64,000 nt of DNA from Sepiola atlantica (Eukaryota; Mollusca; Cephalopoda; Sepiida; Sepiolidae): positions 45,577,148 to 45,641,147 of the forward strand of contig OY744525.1 in NCBI GenBank assembly GCA_963556195.1, written 5' to 3'. Of the stretch, positions 52,297-63,380 are shown one piece after another. The translations under genes and the position numbers were made by a program. A model generated the notes under the pieces. It was not told where the DNA came from. It ran no database searches and saw nothing but the letters and a program-made list of their open reading frames with translations. Position 1 is the stretch's first letter. Each line of letters opens with the position of its first letter.

Positions 52297-53470
52297 AAAA
52301 AAATGTTTTTATGACTAGACATTTTTAAATGAATGAAAAAAAAAACACCTGATTTAATCTATTACTGTATTATTTTTAATGGGAGTGGGTAGTGCAGTAT
52401 CGGTTTTGTTGTAATAAGACCGTTCTTTAAAAAACGAATTCCTCCTTTTTTAAGGGGGTGGAGTAATCTTCCCAGGTATTACATCCTCCTTTGAGGGAGG
52501 GAGTAATGTAGTATTTGTTCTGTTGTCAAAGACCATCTTCTCAGGGGCTACCTTCTTCTTTTTTTGCAGTATCTTTTTTGTTTCCATGATACCATACTCG
52601 CACTCGCAGGCATTACTTTCTCCTTTAATGGGGGGGGGGGTCCTCCCAGATATTACCTACTCTATTTTGGAGGCGGTATTGTAATATCTGTCCTGTTGTC
52701 ATGATACCATCCTACCAGCATTACCGCCTCCTCCTCCTCCTCCTCCTTGTTAGTTTGCCAAAATTAAAAAAAAACGCTTTTTTACTTTTTTCTTTTTGTG
52801 GTTTATACCCTCTCTCCTCCTTTCTATAATTCCTCATTTCACTAATCGACTTCCGTCTATCTTGAAATTGTCTCTATAAAAAAAAAAGATGTCTCTCATC
52901 ACTTCCTCTTCTCCCATGAGGTAAGTGAGATTCCGTGCTTCTTTTTCTCCCTAGTTCATTTAAGCCGAGAATACTCTGATTTTTAGAAAGAAAAACAACT
53001 CCAAAAAACTGGAAAATAACTGTAGCTGAAACAGTACTGGAAAATAACTGTGGTTGAAACAGTACTGGAAAACAATGAAGTGATTGAATGAGAGGGAAAG
53101 TAGATATAAACAAGTAATAAGCAAAGTCACGAAAGGCTAAATAATTCAGTGTAGATAGCAATGGAGAGAGGGTGAGGAGAGAGAGAGATTCAAGTCGGCA
53201 TTATATTTGTTTGAAGCGTACTTCAGATAGAAATCTTTATAATTTTGTTTTCAAGCATGTGACGAAGCTCTTATGCATGGATGGATAGACTGTTTATTTA
53301 TCAAGCATCTTAAGTTTATCATGAGATTATAAAAAAAAAACATATTTTTATATTAAAACCTCCTACTTCTTATATCTCCCCAAAATCTCCTTCGGTTTTA
53401 AATCTCAACCGTTTCCTTACACTAAATTTAAATTCAAACAAACATACACAACGAGAGTGTCACGTGACTT
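52297..53470. other. low-complexity stretch, no gene
   Basis: A loosely repeated motif (GGGAGT..TGCAGTATC..T.TTGT, CATGATACCAT, ATTAC.TCCTCC) recurs at about 52385, 52500, 52570, 52610 and 52690, suggesting an old degenerate tandem of ~90-100 bp. (TCC)n at 52728-52746. A short perfect duplication (GGAAAATAACTGT.G.TGAAACAGTACT) lies at 53009-53064. Confidence 0.5.
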
Positions 53471-53479
53471 CACATTTCC

Positions 53480-53665
53480 AAATCAGATGACAACAGAAGC
53501 TGAAGAGAGCCGGATGGCTAAGACTTTCCGTGCTTGAAACCGACGGTACGAATGTTGCACTAATTTCTCTGTACGAAAATAAATAAAAAATTATGCTCTT
53601 AATTTTTAACTTTAATTCTTAATTAATCGAGCACTCTGCTGGGATTTTTCCTACTATATTACAAA
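53480..53665 (+). repeat. dispersed repeat shared with 40.4 kb
   Basis: GCTTGAAACCGACGGTACGA ... ATCGAGCACTCTGCTGGGAT parallels 40345-40460. Upstream, CTGAAGA (53500-53506) with AGCC-GGAT-GGCT helix is followed by AAGAC, a decayed hammerhead-like core. Confidence 0.55.
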
Positions 53666-54840
53666 GAAGTTATATATATATATATATATATACAGTAAAA
53701 TATAATTTAGCATGCACGCACGTACATGATGAATTATATTTTATTTTAGCGGGACCTGTGTCACGGCGTAGCCCGGGAAAATTAATCGGAAAAGATTGGA
53801 AAAATTCTTTTCACTCAAAATGCTAAGCATTTATCCACGATATTAAAAATATTCATGAATAGAATTGTGGATGATAGTAAAATGAAAACAATCATCAAAT
53901 AAGAAGAATGAAAGCGAATAGTTATTTTATGAGAGTTCGTTTTGCAAAGCAATATGCAAATTAGTTGACCATGGAGATGTTAATCATATAGACATGACTG
54001 AGTATATTAAAGCTATTTTTCTATTATTCAACTTTATAAATATACAAATATGCCGTGCTGCTACTTGAGCAATGAGTAGATAGCACTTTTGCAGGAATTG
54101 AACTGGCACTGCAACACCGAGATAACTTCATTCAATCGGAGCTGCGCATGACGACCAAAATGACAGACATGGCCGATTCGGCAAAGAAATCAAAGAAAAT
54201 ATGGTTCAGCCGCATTGCCCTAAGGAAGGTCGGCAATCCAGTGGCTGCTGACTGACATCGAGCGCCTGCTTTGCTGACCGACAACAACATGACATGATTT
54301 GCTTTGATGAAATGTGGGATAAAATTGGATATGGGCTCAGTCAGAACATTGTTCATTGTGATCTGCACCTACCAAAACACTGGCCTGGGATGACAGATCA
54401 AATAAAGCAATAAAGAAAATATAACTGATCTAATTTGTTTATTTTTAACTTTTTTTTTTTTATTAATTCCAGTTGAGCTAACTTCTGAAAAAGGTTCATA
54501 ATGACTAATAATGGAGGCAAAACGTATGTATGCCTTTGACTCTCACAAAAACAAATATAATTGGTCAAATCAAAATTTATGATAATTTATGTCAACTTTT
54601 CTATTTGTTGTTATGGAACAACAGTATGCATGAAAAGGTTAAAGCTAAAATGCCTTCTAGACACTTGTGTTATTTATTCCACACGTAAATATTTTCGAAA
54701 GTAAGTTGAATTTCAAAATGTATTTGTTCTAGCCATTCAAAAACGGAATATGATTGCAAAAAAAATTTAAAAAACTGAATTAGAAATGTCTTTCAAATTA
54801 TTGCTATTTTCATGGCTAGGATTCATGCTGAGAATCTTAT
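53666..54840. other. AT-rich stretch with a small repeat-derived segment
   Basis: (TA)n at 53672-53691. 54130-54400 is GC-richer. CATTGTTCATTGTGATCTGC plus CACTGGCC near 54350 recurs at ~62905-62945, so it is repeat-derived rather than a gene. A 78-codon antisense frame there has no domain. Confidence 0.45.
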
Positions 54841-54849
54841 TAAACAGAG

Positions 54850-55013
54850 TTGAACTTTGAATTAAAAAATGTTGAACTTTGAATTAAAAAATGTTGAACT
54901 TTGAATTTTAAAATGTTGAACTTTGAATTTAAAAATGTTGAACTTTGAATTTAAAAATGTTGAACTTTGAATTAAAAAATGTTGAACTTTGAATTAAAAA
55001 ATGTTGAACTTTA
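54850..55013. repeat. 22-bp tandem repeat, ~7 copies
   Basis: The unit TTGAACTTTGAATT(A/T)AAAAATG recurs every 22 bp. Adjacent sequence (55030-55260) keeps isolated, diverged pieces such as TTGAAGTTCAACATTT in the opposite sense. Confidence 0.93.
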
Positions 55014-55835
55014 TGTCAAAAGATTTTGAAATTAAAATTGTCTTAGTATTTTGTGTGAATAATTTTTCATTTGAGTTCGAGCTTTTTTAATGAGGTACAG
55101 AAGATCTAAAAGCATTTTAAATTTAAATTTAAATTTTGTCAATTTCTAATCCAATTTTTTTGAATTTGAAGTTCAACATTTTCAATTTTAGACTAAAAAT
55201 GTGTAATAAATAAAATGATAATTTGAAGTTCAGCTTTTGTCAATTTCTAAAGTTGAGCCAGTTTTAATAAAATGACAACTACGTTTATTTAATGAAGAAA
55301 ATGTGCAGCAAAGTTAAAATACAAATCTTACATCTCTGTTTATATAAAGTTAGGTATGCATATATGTTTATATATTTGCATGTACAGGATTAACTCCTAA
55401 ACTAAGTAACCGATCATTATGTATTTTAGAACACAGCTGCTAGTTTTATGGGTGGGTAATGTTGGCTATATTTAGTTTGAGTTAGTTTTATACAAAGGGA
55501 GGAAACGAAGTGGAAGTCCTTTGTTAAAATTAAGGCACCTCCAATTTTTGTCAAATTTTAACAATAGGTATTAGACATCAATTAATAAATATTCCCCAAA
55601 TTTTATTTTCTTTGGAATAGTTTATAGGGCTTTTAAGGAACATAATATGGGCACAACTTTCTTCATAAAAATTCAAATATTTCAGATTTGCATTGAATTT
55701 TACACTAATTAAGCAAGATTACCTGAATTTCAATTTCTTAAGACCGCTTAAGCCTTTAATTTTAGATATTTTCTAGAATCAAAATCATGTAATCGATTTT
55801 GATCAAGGATTCTAGAGTAAGGTTTAGTAGCATTA
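55014..55835. other. no recognisable feature
   Basis: AT-rich, non-coding. Confidence 0.4.
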
Positions 55836-55839
55836 TATG

Positions 55840-56290
55840 TTGATTTTAATCTTCGAAGAGATGCTGTTAGTCTTTTTCTGCTCTATTGTTATTTTCATAA
55901 TAGGTGCTCGACTGAGCTCCAATCTATGGTTCCTCGTCCCCTGTAAAACATTCACAACAAAACTTGTCTATCTACAACCACTGTCAATAATTTCTCTTTC
56001 TCCTTCTGTGTACCTAAAACAAAACGAAGCTTCAATGAGCAAGGTTTCTTTCCTAGAACTATCTGTCTGTGGAACTCAATACCGCGGGGCTGCTTCCCAG
56101 CTGACTACAACATAGCTGTTTTCAAGTCCAATATAAACAAATTCTTGTTGAGCCGTACTCTTAAATAATCTGATTCTTGCCAATTTCAACCATGATTACC
56201 AATAATCATGGTGTTGTTTAACGATCCATCTGGCAAACTCATGAACATTTATCCTCAAGTGGACATCCCATACACTGATCTTCGACCTTC
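55840..56290 (+). pseudogene. family B LINE C-terminus and tail
   Basis: The best-preserved family B 3-prime end. In mixed frames it reads LFLLYCYFHNRCSTELQSMV, then NVNNFSFSFCVPKTKRSFNE-like sequence, FFPRTICLWNSIPRGC and FPADYNIAVFKSNINKFLLS RTLK-stop. A 92-codon open frame overlaps (55837-56115) but is shifted from the protein frame for part of its length. It ends abruptly at ~56285 against a different LINE type. Confidence 0.7.
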
Positions 56291-56810
56291 TATTAAGAAG
56301 ATAACCAAACAAAAATGGAAAGAATGTTGGGATGAGTGTCAAAATAACAAATTATATAAGATTTGGCCAACTATAGATGTGTAGCCCCTGGAATATAGAA
56401 AAGTAAGGAGAGAAGAGGTTATAATAACCAGACTTCGTATAGGACACACGCAGATCACTCATAAGCACTTATTGGAAGGAGAGGAGTCTCCAATGTGCAT
56501 AGCATGTCAACAAGCTTACACAGTCAAACATATATTAATAGACTGTCAAGATATGCCGCAAACCCGAAACAAGTATTATGACACCCAAAATTTAAGACTT
56601 GTTTGAAAACATAAATATAACGAAAATTTTAGACTTCATGAAGGAAGTTGGACTGTTCCAAAAAATCTGATTGCAAGTTCTTCATTTTGCTTTTCAGTGT
56701 CTCTCAAGACAATGTGAAAAAATTGAATTATATTTGAAAACATTATTCGGCATTATATAACCCATAGTCGGTTGCTATGCCGTAAACCAAACCAAACCAA
56801 ACCTTGACTT
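56285..56810 (+). pseudogene. RNase H-type LINE C-terminus with family C tail
   Basis: A clean ~50-codon stretch (56413-56565) reads REEVIITRLRIGHTQITHKH, LLEGEESPMCIACQQAYTVK and HILIDCQDMP. The GH..THKHLL...P.C..C....TV.HIL..C pattern is the zinc-binding C-terminus after RNase H in I/jockey-group LINEs. Upstream IKKITKQKWKECWDECQNN fits the preceding part but includes stops. The 3-prime end TTCGGCATTATATAACCC ... GTTGCTATGCCGTAAACC is the family C tail, which ties the tail copies at 8.1, 27.3, 61.1 and 63.1 kb to this LINE type. Confidence 0.8.
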
Positions 56811-57885
56811 TTCAGTAAAATAAAATAAAAAAGGTATAAAAGTAGTGCAAAACTTTATTGTTCGGAGAGAGGGGGGGGATTAGTTTTTAGCTGTCTTCGG
56901 ACGTGTATTCTTTAGTTTATTTATAAAACATGATCAAATCTGTATGAAAATGAATTTTAAAAAAATAAATAAATAAAGGCAAGAAAAAATAGGTTGCATC
57001 TGAATATTCGTAGCTAATAAGAAAGAAAATGAATAGGACTAATAAAGCAATTCACAGCTGAATTAAAAACATTTTTTTTTTTTTTTTTACTCTTCTATAA
57101 ATAACCTTTCTTTTTTGTACCAAGAATTGTCTTCTTTCGAATGGATCCGCGAAGTTACAAAACCGAGCCATGATCGAATTTATCTGCCAACATTTTTGAT
57201 TTGCATATTCTATTAAAATTATATGAAGCTAAAATACGTGTCGGACAGCTTTAAGTTATTTTCTACCCCCCCCTTCCCACTCACTCACACACACACATAT
57301 ATATATATATACACACACATACACACACGTACACGTTCTTTTCAAGAAGCGGATGGCAGAGCAAAGAAAGAAACACTTTGATTTCTATATTTATCTTTTC
57401 TAGCTAACTGAAAAAAAAAAAGAAAGAAAACAAAAAAAAAGAACAGAAACTAATAAACTAATCAATAACTCAAGTGAATTGCGAATGTCCGGGATCTGAT
57501 CGTTTTATTTTTCTATAAATAAGTTGTTTTCACGCTAAATATTTTTATTCTTCAAATGGATCTTAGAGGTTACACAACGTGCCATCATCCGATTTGCTTG
57601 GCCCAAATTTGTGCTTTTTTTTTTCTTTCCTTTTTATCTTTGTCATCGAGATTAAAACTCTGAACGCATTTATTTCATTCTAAAATCTTTCTTTTTTTTT
57701 TCCAGAGTTTATCTTGTTCTCTATAGCAAGAAATGTTTGAAATTCAATTTGCGATAACGGATTCAATTTCACTGGCAAATTTCATCCAACAGTGAAATTA
57801 AAAAGAAAAGTTGTACTTTTCAACAGAGCTCAAGAGGTCCCCTTGATTCTGTCCATTTAAAATATTACCAGAAAAAAATATATAT
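56811..57885. other. AT-rich stretch, no gene
   Basis: (CA)n/(TA)n at 57285-57330. 57700-57790 (CTTGTTCTCTATAGCAAGAA, AATTCAATTTGCGATA) is related to 60880-60970, a shared dispersed fragment. Confidence 0.45.
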
Positions 57886-57894
57886 ACAGTTGAT

Positions 57895-58365
57895 TAAAAA
57901 TATTTGGGTGCTTATATAGATGAGGTCACATATGAGAAACGCAGTTACACAGGTGAAAATCGCAGTTCCAAATAAATTAACCGGAAACTCTTTGATATAC
58001 TTATGTATCAGGTTAACATAGGTACCTACGCCAAGAATTAGTAACAATTATCGAGTAGAATTTTAATTAAAAATAAAAATCAGTTATATCGTTTTTTAGG
58101 GTTCCGCCATTGATTCGAGCGAAAAACACGAAATTCAGGGGGAGATAATCCAGTCTGTCATATTAACAAGTAATAAATCAATGGCAGTCGGCAAAATACG
58201 ATGAAACGGATGTTTATTTTTAATTAAAATTGTACTCGATCATTTTTCCTAATTTTTGGTGAGGATACTTTTTTTTGGATGATACGTAAGTATAAACAAG
58301 AGTTTTTATTTGGAAATACGTTTTCCATATGTGCCTTCATCTATATAAGCTACATTTTTTTTTAT
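57895..58365. mobile_element. foldback MITE, ~190-bp arms
   Basis: The left arm (GCTTATATAGATGAGGTCAC, CCAAATAAA, ATCGAGTAGAATTTTAATTA, AAAATAAA) is mirrored in the right arm (TTTTTAATTAAAATTGTACT, CATATGTGCCTTCATCTATA, TAAGCTACAT). The arms are diverged with indels. The centre has no frame. Target duplication not resolved. Confidence 0.65.
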
Positions 58366-58439
58366 GAAATTGCTACTTCGTATGTGTATTAATCTGGCCC
58401 AAAAGCCTATTGAGGGCCTTAGCCTGCCTTTTTTTAAAA

Positions 58440-58925
58440 ACTAATGAATCACCACTTATCAAGATTAAAAGCCACTTGAGGATAAGGGTTAATGAGATTG
58501 ATTGATTGTCAGTTGAATAATTATTAATATTCTGAGGATTGAAAATAATGAATAGAATGAAAAAAACCTGAATGCTTATGAGGACGGTTTATAACACGTA
58601 TTTATTGACATTGGATTTGAAGACTACCATGTTGTAGTCTACAGGGAAGCAGACTCGTGGTAATGTGTTCCACAGATGGGAAGTTCTTGGAAAGAAACTC
58701 TGTTTATAGAAATTGCGTTTGATGGTAGACACAAATTCTTTGCAATGGTGATAGAAAGGCGAGTTCTTGCTGTGAATGTCTTACAAGGAGGAACCAGAAT
58801 GTGGAGCTCAGTCGAGCACATTCCATGGAAATAACGATAGAGTAGAGAAAGTTTATTAGTCCCTTTTGTGAGAAATGGACTGTAGCAGAACAGAAGAGAT
58901 AATCTCTCACTAAATCGCAAAATAC
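58440..58925 (-). pseudogene. family B LINE C-terminus and tail, antisense
   Basis: A minus frame reads TKGTNKLSLLYRYFHGMCST, ELHILVPPCKTFTARTRLS, then FQELPICGTHYHESASL. These are the expected LY.YFHG.CS.EL..LVPP...T and F..LP.W/CGT...S.AS segments. The tail (GCCACTTGAGGATAAGGGTT AATGAG on plus) lies at 58470-58495. The frame is open for 93 codons but lacks the reverse transcriptase. Confidence 0.7.
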
Positions 58926-59089
58926 GATTTTGTACCAGACAAGAAAGAGTGCTCAGAGTAACACCTCTACAACACTACTCGATCTTTTTTTAATTCAATT
59001 CAATTAATTTGACAAAAAATAAAACAAGCATGTTTCAGTTGCCATGTAGGAAAGGGTGGTATAAATGTACACAGAAAAGGATACAGTAG

Positions 59090-59765
59090 CCCAGCACCTG
59101 TCCAAATTCACCTTAAATTGATGCGTTGTTGGCGCATTTATTACCTCCCTTGGGAGACTATTCCAAGGTCCAGAGATCCTGATTGAGAAGGCGGTTCAAT
59201 CAAAATCGGCAGTGAAATAGTTTCTTTTAGTGTCTGCATAGACCTCTTTTTGGTGCAGGAGTGAATAATAAGTCCTGAGGTATATTGTAATGACCATTGA
59301 GGAGATTGTAGGCCAAAATGAGATCACTGCGTAATCGTCGGCGCTCAAGAGAGAAAAGGTTAAATTTCTTGAGTCGGCTTCCAATAGGGCAGATCCCATA
59401 GAGCCTGCACCATTCAAGTAGCTTGTCTTTGAACTCTTTTCAGATGCTGAATATCACATATAAGATATGGAGCAGAGGTCTGGACACCATACTCTAACAG
59501 TGGTCTGACGAGGGAGACATAAAGTGGGAGAAATATAGTTTACAGAAAGCACGTCGAATGAGAAATAGAGTGTTCCTTGTTTGCAGCCTGAATGCAATGT
59601 TTCGATGGCTCGAAAGATGAGTCGACCAGAAGGCCAAGATATTTTGTCTCGTTCGTCTCCTTGAACAGAGCCGTGTCAGAGGACGTATCTGACTCTTATA
59701 CAGGTAGAGGGTTACGTCAGGAGTCAAGTACTTTCTGGAGTGGTAGAATGATCCAACCATGTGTC
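59090..59765 (-). pseudogene. third LINE type, C-terminal fragment, antisense
   Basis: Minus-strand pieces: GSFYHSRKYLTPDVTLYLYK and SQIRPL (59494-59760 frame), then, after frameshifts, RLKKFNLFSLERRRLRSDLI, LAYNLLNG and FHCRF*LNRLLNQDLWTLE-like sequence. The order (LYK..IRP.LEYG..; L..L.LF.L..RR.R.DLI..YK.L.G) is the post-reverse-transcriptase region of CR1/jockey-like LINEs, distinct from families B and D. Confidence 0.65.
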
Positions 59766-60090
59766 CAGCAACCTTACCAACAGATTGGCTGTAAGCTCTT
59801 CGTAATATTTAGTTGAGTAACTAATCATAGACTTTTCTTTGAGTGCAGAGCATTTGTAACTAGAGAAACCTGCTTTTTAAGCAGTGTTATGAAGGTCTCC
59901 TTAGTAATGTTTTTTTTTTTTACCCCTGACTTAAAACGTTGCCGAAAAAGTATATAAAGCTGCTTTCAATGGTGATAACATGCGAAAAGAAATGTCCTGC
60001 AAATTGTGCATTAATCTGGCTCGAACTTTAATTCCATCAAACGTTCACTAAAAAAAATTAATTTTGAAAGCCTTTATTCCTTATAAAATA
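59766..60090. other. no recognisable feature
   Basis: GTGCATTAATCTGG at ~60007 recurs at ~58388 and, inverted, near 62495, so a short dispersed repeat may be present. Confidence 0.4.
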
Positions 60091-60094
60091 TATA

Positions 60095-60245
60095 ATTTAT
60101 TAACACTTCTACCTAGTCATGGCTGAGTGAATAAGAACAATATACCCCCGTAGATTAAATAAATGTTCGATTCGAAATTCTGTTCACATGCACTTGAAGG
60201 AGGTCAGAGGTTACATGTGTGAAAATATCAACTCAAGATAATAAT
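60095..60245 (+). mobile_element. family S1 SINE-like fragment, sense
   Basis: Diverged S1 body: GTGAATAAGAACAATATACC, GTAGATTAAATAAATG, GCACTTGAAGGAGGTCAGAG, GTTACATGTGTGAAAATATC. The CTGAAGA box is TTGAAGG here, so the hammerhead-like core is lost. It abuts a Penelope-like tail at 60250. Confidence 0.6.
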
Positions 60246-60249
60246 AATA

Positions 60250-60505
60250 GGAGAGTAAAAAGTGGCCCTTGGGTTTACTTTCAGCAGCCTCATAACTTTC
60301 GCTTCCCATATTTTGGTATTTAGTCCTCACATTCCATGACCGATGTTTCTGATAAAGGAGGAAGAATTGCTGTTGTCTGGGTCAGAATCTATCCAGATAA
60401 CACTTATCGTTGGTTAGCTTTTGATCTTGAAGTAGTACTTCTTTATTTTAGCTCTTTACATTAAGTTGCTTCATGCATTGTCTGGGGCGATTTTCATAAA
60501 AAAAA
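60250..60505 (+). mobile_element. Penelope-like tail fragment
   Basis: Strong match to 25710-25975: GAGAGTAAAAAGTGGCCCTT, GGAGGAAGAATTGCTG, ATCTATCCAGATAACACTTA and TGCTTCATGCATTGTCTGGG. The protein-coding part is absent. Confidence 0.7.
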
Positions 60506-60509
60506 ATTA

Positions 60510-60785
60510 GTCCAAATAATCCAAATATAATTAATTGAATAAATAGTGAAAATTTCATTAAAATTAGATAATTCTCTCATATTTGGTGATTTGAAAAAAA
60601 AAATAATCCAAATATAATTTATGTAATAAATAGTGAAAATTTTATTAAAATTAGACAAGTCTCTCATATTTGGTGATTTGAAAAAAAAAAATTTCAAATA
60701 ATCCAAATATAATTTATGTAATAAATAGTGAAAATCTCATTAAAATTAGATAATTCTCTTATATTTGGTGATTTTAAAAAAATAG
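60510..60785. repeat. ~90-bp tandem repeat, 3 copies
   Basis: AATAATCCAAATATAATT, AATAGTGAAAAT..CATTAAA and TTCTC.TATTTGGTGATTT recur starting near 60515, 60602 and 60697, with period differences caused by poly-A length. The antisense reading frames across it are artefacts of the repetition. Confidence 0.88.
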
Positions 60786-61105
60786 TTGACATACTGGTTC
60801 GTTTAAACAGAGTGGTTTCTTTGTGGGCCCCTCCTATGATAGATTGGGAGGTTCCTAACGGTGGCACTGCACATATTTTATCTTGTTCTTCATTGCAAGA
60901 AATCTTTGAAATCCAATTTGAGATAGCAAATTCAATTCCATTGACAAATGTCATCCGACAGTTAAACCCAAGCAACAGTTGCACTTATTACTGTTGATGT
61001 ATGCATAGCTACACACACACACACAATGATTTCTCACAGACACATTCACTGGCAGATGTAGCGAATGGTTTTCACCTAAAGAAAAATATATGAGAAGTAT
61101 TACAT
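60786..61105. other. dispersed fragment, no gene confirmed
   Basis: 60880-60970 resembles 57700-57790. An 89-codon plus frame (60728-60997) spans the tandem repeat and this fragment with no recognisable domain. (CA)n at 61011-61025. Confidence 0.4.
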
Positions 61106-61109
61106 ATTA

Positions 61110-61400
61110 GAAAGGTTTGGTAGTTTTGTTTTACGGCATACCCACCCTTTTCTGGTTATTTAATGCCGAATCAGGTCATTTTGGTAAAAGTGTTTATGCT
61201 TAAAGTTCTTTATATGTTCAAGTATTTATTCATGGTGTTTGGTTTGGTTGTTTTGTAGTGGAAACATGTTTTTGTTTTTGGCTTTGCAGAATATGATTGA
61301 GTCTTGCAAAGGGAAAGGAAAAAGAACAATAACATCAATGTTTGGTACATTTTAGGCTAGGGAGCCGGTATCTTTAGACAGCCTGATTTGTTAGTTTATA
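61110..61400 (+). repeat. family C LINE tail
   Basis: TTTTGTTTTACGGCATACCC, GGTTATTTAATGCCGAATCA, CAAGTATTTATTCATGGTGT, ACATCAATGTTTGGTACATT and TTTAGACAGCCTGATTTG match 63105-63375 (same strand) and 27150-27440 (opposite strand). Confidence 0.7.
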
Positions 61401-62739
61401 TACACATAGTGGCGGCGGGCACGAGCCTTTAACAGTGTTGACGTTAAAGGCTCATGCCCTTATCTGTAAGGAAACTTCACCAGGAGACTACTTTAGTAAG
61501 TTAACTAATATGTTGATTCTATTTTAATCATCAAAAATGGTATAATTTATTAGCTGTACACCCTCTGTCATAAATGATGTGAAAAAAATTATGCGTCGCC
61601 AGTGTTCGCATTCATATTAATATTGATATAAAATAACGTCTCAATCGGTGAAGTTAAAAAAAAAATAGAAATACTAAAAAAAAGAGAGAAAACATCTCAA
61701 ACTGGAAAGTTTAAAAAAAAAAAGAATCAAAAAGAAAAAAACGTATCCATCGGTATAGAAAGAAGAGAAAAAAGAAAGAAAATGTCTCGTTATTGAATAT
61801 GGAATGAAGGATTTGTTTCCAAATTCATTTCAAACGGCTAGTGGAGGGGGATTATCATACTTGCCTTTAGCTTTCTCCCTTTCTCTAAGCACTTGAAATG
61901 TTTTCGTCAGGCATTCTGCAACATTTGTGTAGCATGTGGATGAACATACATATATATATATAGACAAATAAATACACATTGGTCTTTATTATAGAGAGGA
62001 GGATTAGCTGTACCTACTCAGCATCGTGTAGTAGTTTATTTACTTAGAATTTGTTTTCCCTTTCTTTTCTTTTGTTAAATTATGTGGGTTTTATCTCTGA
62101 ATTTTATTTTATTTTCCTAAAAAGGAAGTAAATCTGTGATGGACGAGTAGAGTTACCTCCCTTGTTCCCCCAAAGCGAAGGGAAGCCTATAAGGGACGAA
62201 TACAGATTTATCTCCCCCTTTTTTTTAAAAAATAGCAGCTATACAAAAATAAATCTAACCAGATAAATTATTTTATGGAAGGAATTAACTATAACTACAT
62301 TTTATTGTTCTGACCAACATGGACAAACGTTCAACAAAATGGCTATTCAGAATGAAATATTGATTTTGTAGGAAGGAACGTATCAATGACAAAAATCGAT
62401 AATCTGACTAACTTTACGTTATTATATAGATAAAGAATATAAATGTAATTACAAAGATTTTGAAAAGTGAAAGCTTCATAGAATTTAAGTCTGGACCAGA
62501 TTAATGCACATATGCATTAATGTTCTTTTTAATATTCTGTTACTGTTAAAAGCGACTCTATGTAGGTTTACCGGTAATATTTTAAGTGAGGAACAAAAAG
62601 TAAAACTGACGAAGCCTTCAGAGTACTTCTGAAATCAAACACCCCCCTCCCCAAGCTAGCTACACTACTAATCTGATGTTTTGGAGGTAGGTAGCACCGA
62701 CTCTGATGTTTGTTACTATTGATGTATGTATGTATGTAG
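61401..62739. other. AT-rich stretch, no gene
   Basis: A small inverted pair (GGGCACGAGCCTTTAAC / GTTAAAGGCTCATGCCC, 61418-61461) forms a strong hairpin. Purine-rich low-complexity sequence at 61660-61790. (TA)n near 61950. No frame of interest. Confidence 0.5.
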
Positions 62740-62815
62740 TTATAATCACATTGACAACAAAGTTAAGCAACGTTGAGCCTGGTCAGTACTTAGATGGGTG
62801 AGTAGGTGCTGTATG
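62740..62815 (+). mobile_element. 5S-derived SINE head, truncated
   Basis: GTTATAATCACATTGACAAC, AAAGTTAAGCAACGTTGAGC, CTGGTCAGTACTTAGATGGG, TGAGTAGGTGCTGT follows the 3-prime half of 5S rRNA well but lacks ~25 nt in the middle. It has the highest local 5S similarity after the 38.8 kb copy. Confidence 0.75.
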
Positions 62816-63079
62816 TAAATACCATGTGATATATGTAAAACCTGGTTCTAGTGGCCTTGGAAGCTGAAGACTGGCTGCCAATCTGCAAATACAACAAATC
62901 GTCCTGGCCTGTTCATTGTGATCTGTACTGACCAGACACTGGCCGGCGGTTATAGATTTCAGATAGCTGCCCACAAAATGCTTCCTTATTTACTGACAGA
63001 TGTAACACATCATTTGCATCCGACAAAAAGACTAAGAGAAATGACTTGACTACATATTAGTAAGCTTACATTCATATAG
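62816..63079. repeat. repeat-derived spacer
   Basis: TGTTCATTGTGATCTG.AC..ACCA.ACACTGGCC near 62910-62945 recurs at ~54350-54390. This may be a body associated with the 5S head or a separate LINE fragment. Confidence 0.4.
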
Positions 63080-63380
63080 GCATGATTATTTGTGTGCAGA
63101 GTTTGATGGTTTTGTTTTACGGCATATCAACCCTTTTCGGGTTATTTAAATGCCGAATCCGGTTATTTTGGTGAAAGTTTTTATGCTTCAAGTTCTTTAT
63201 ATCTTCAAGTATTTATTCATGGTGTTTGGTTGAGTGAAGGAGAAGAAAGAGGGGAGAGGAAAGGGGGAGAAATTGTTTTTTTTTGCAAAGAGAAAAAAAC
63301 GATAAAACATCAATGTTTGGTGCATTTTGAGTTAGGAAGCCAATATCTTCAGACAGCCTGTTCTGTTAGTACCAGGAAAC
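63080..63380 (+). repeat. family C LINE tail
   Basis: TTTTGTTTTACGGCATATCA, ACCCTTTTCGGGTTATTTAA, ATGCCGAATCCGGTTATTTT, ACATCAATGTTTGGTGCATT and CTTCAGACAGCCTGTTCTG. The segment between TTGGTTGAG and the AATTGTTTT run has expanded purine-rich sequence relative to the 61.1 kb copy. Confidence 0.7.

Noticed and set aside
60494..60997. Antisense and sense frames across the 90-bp tandem repeat
   Set aside because: The repeated NIFTIYYINYIWII-type residues simply mirror the DNA repeat; no domain.
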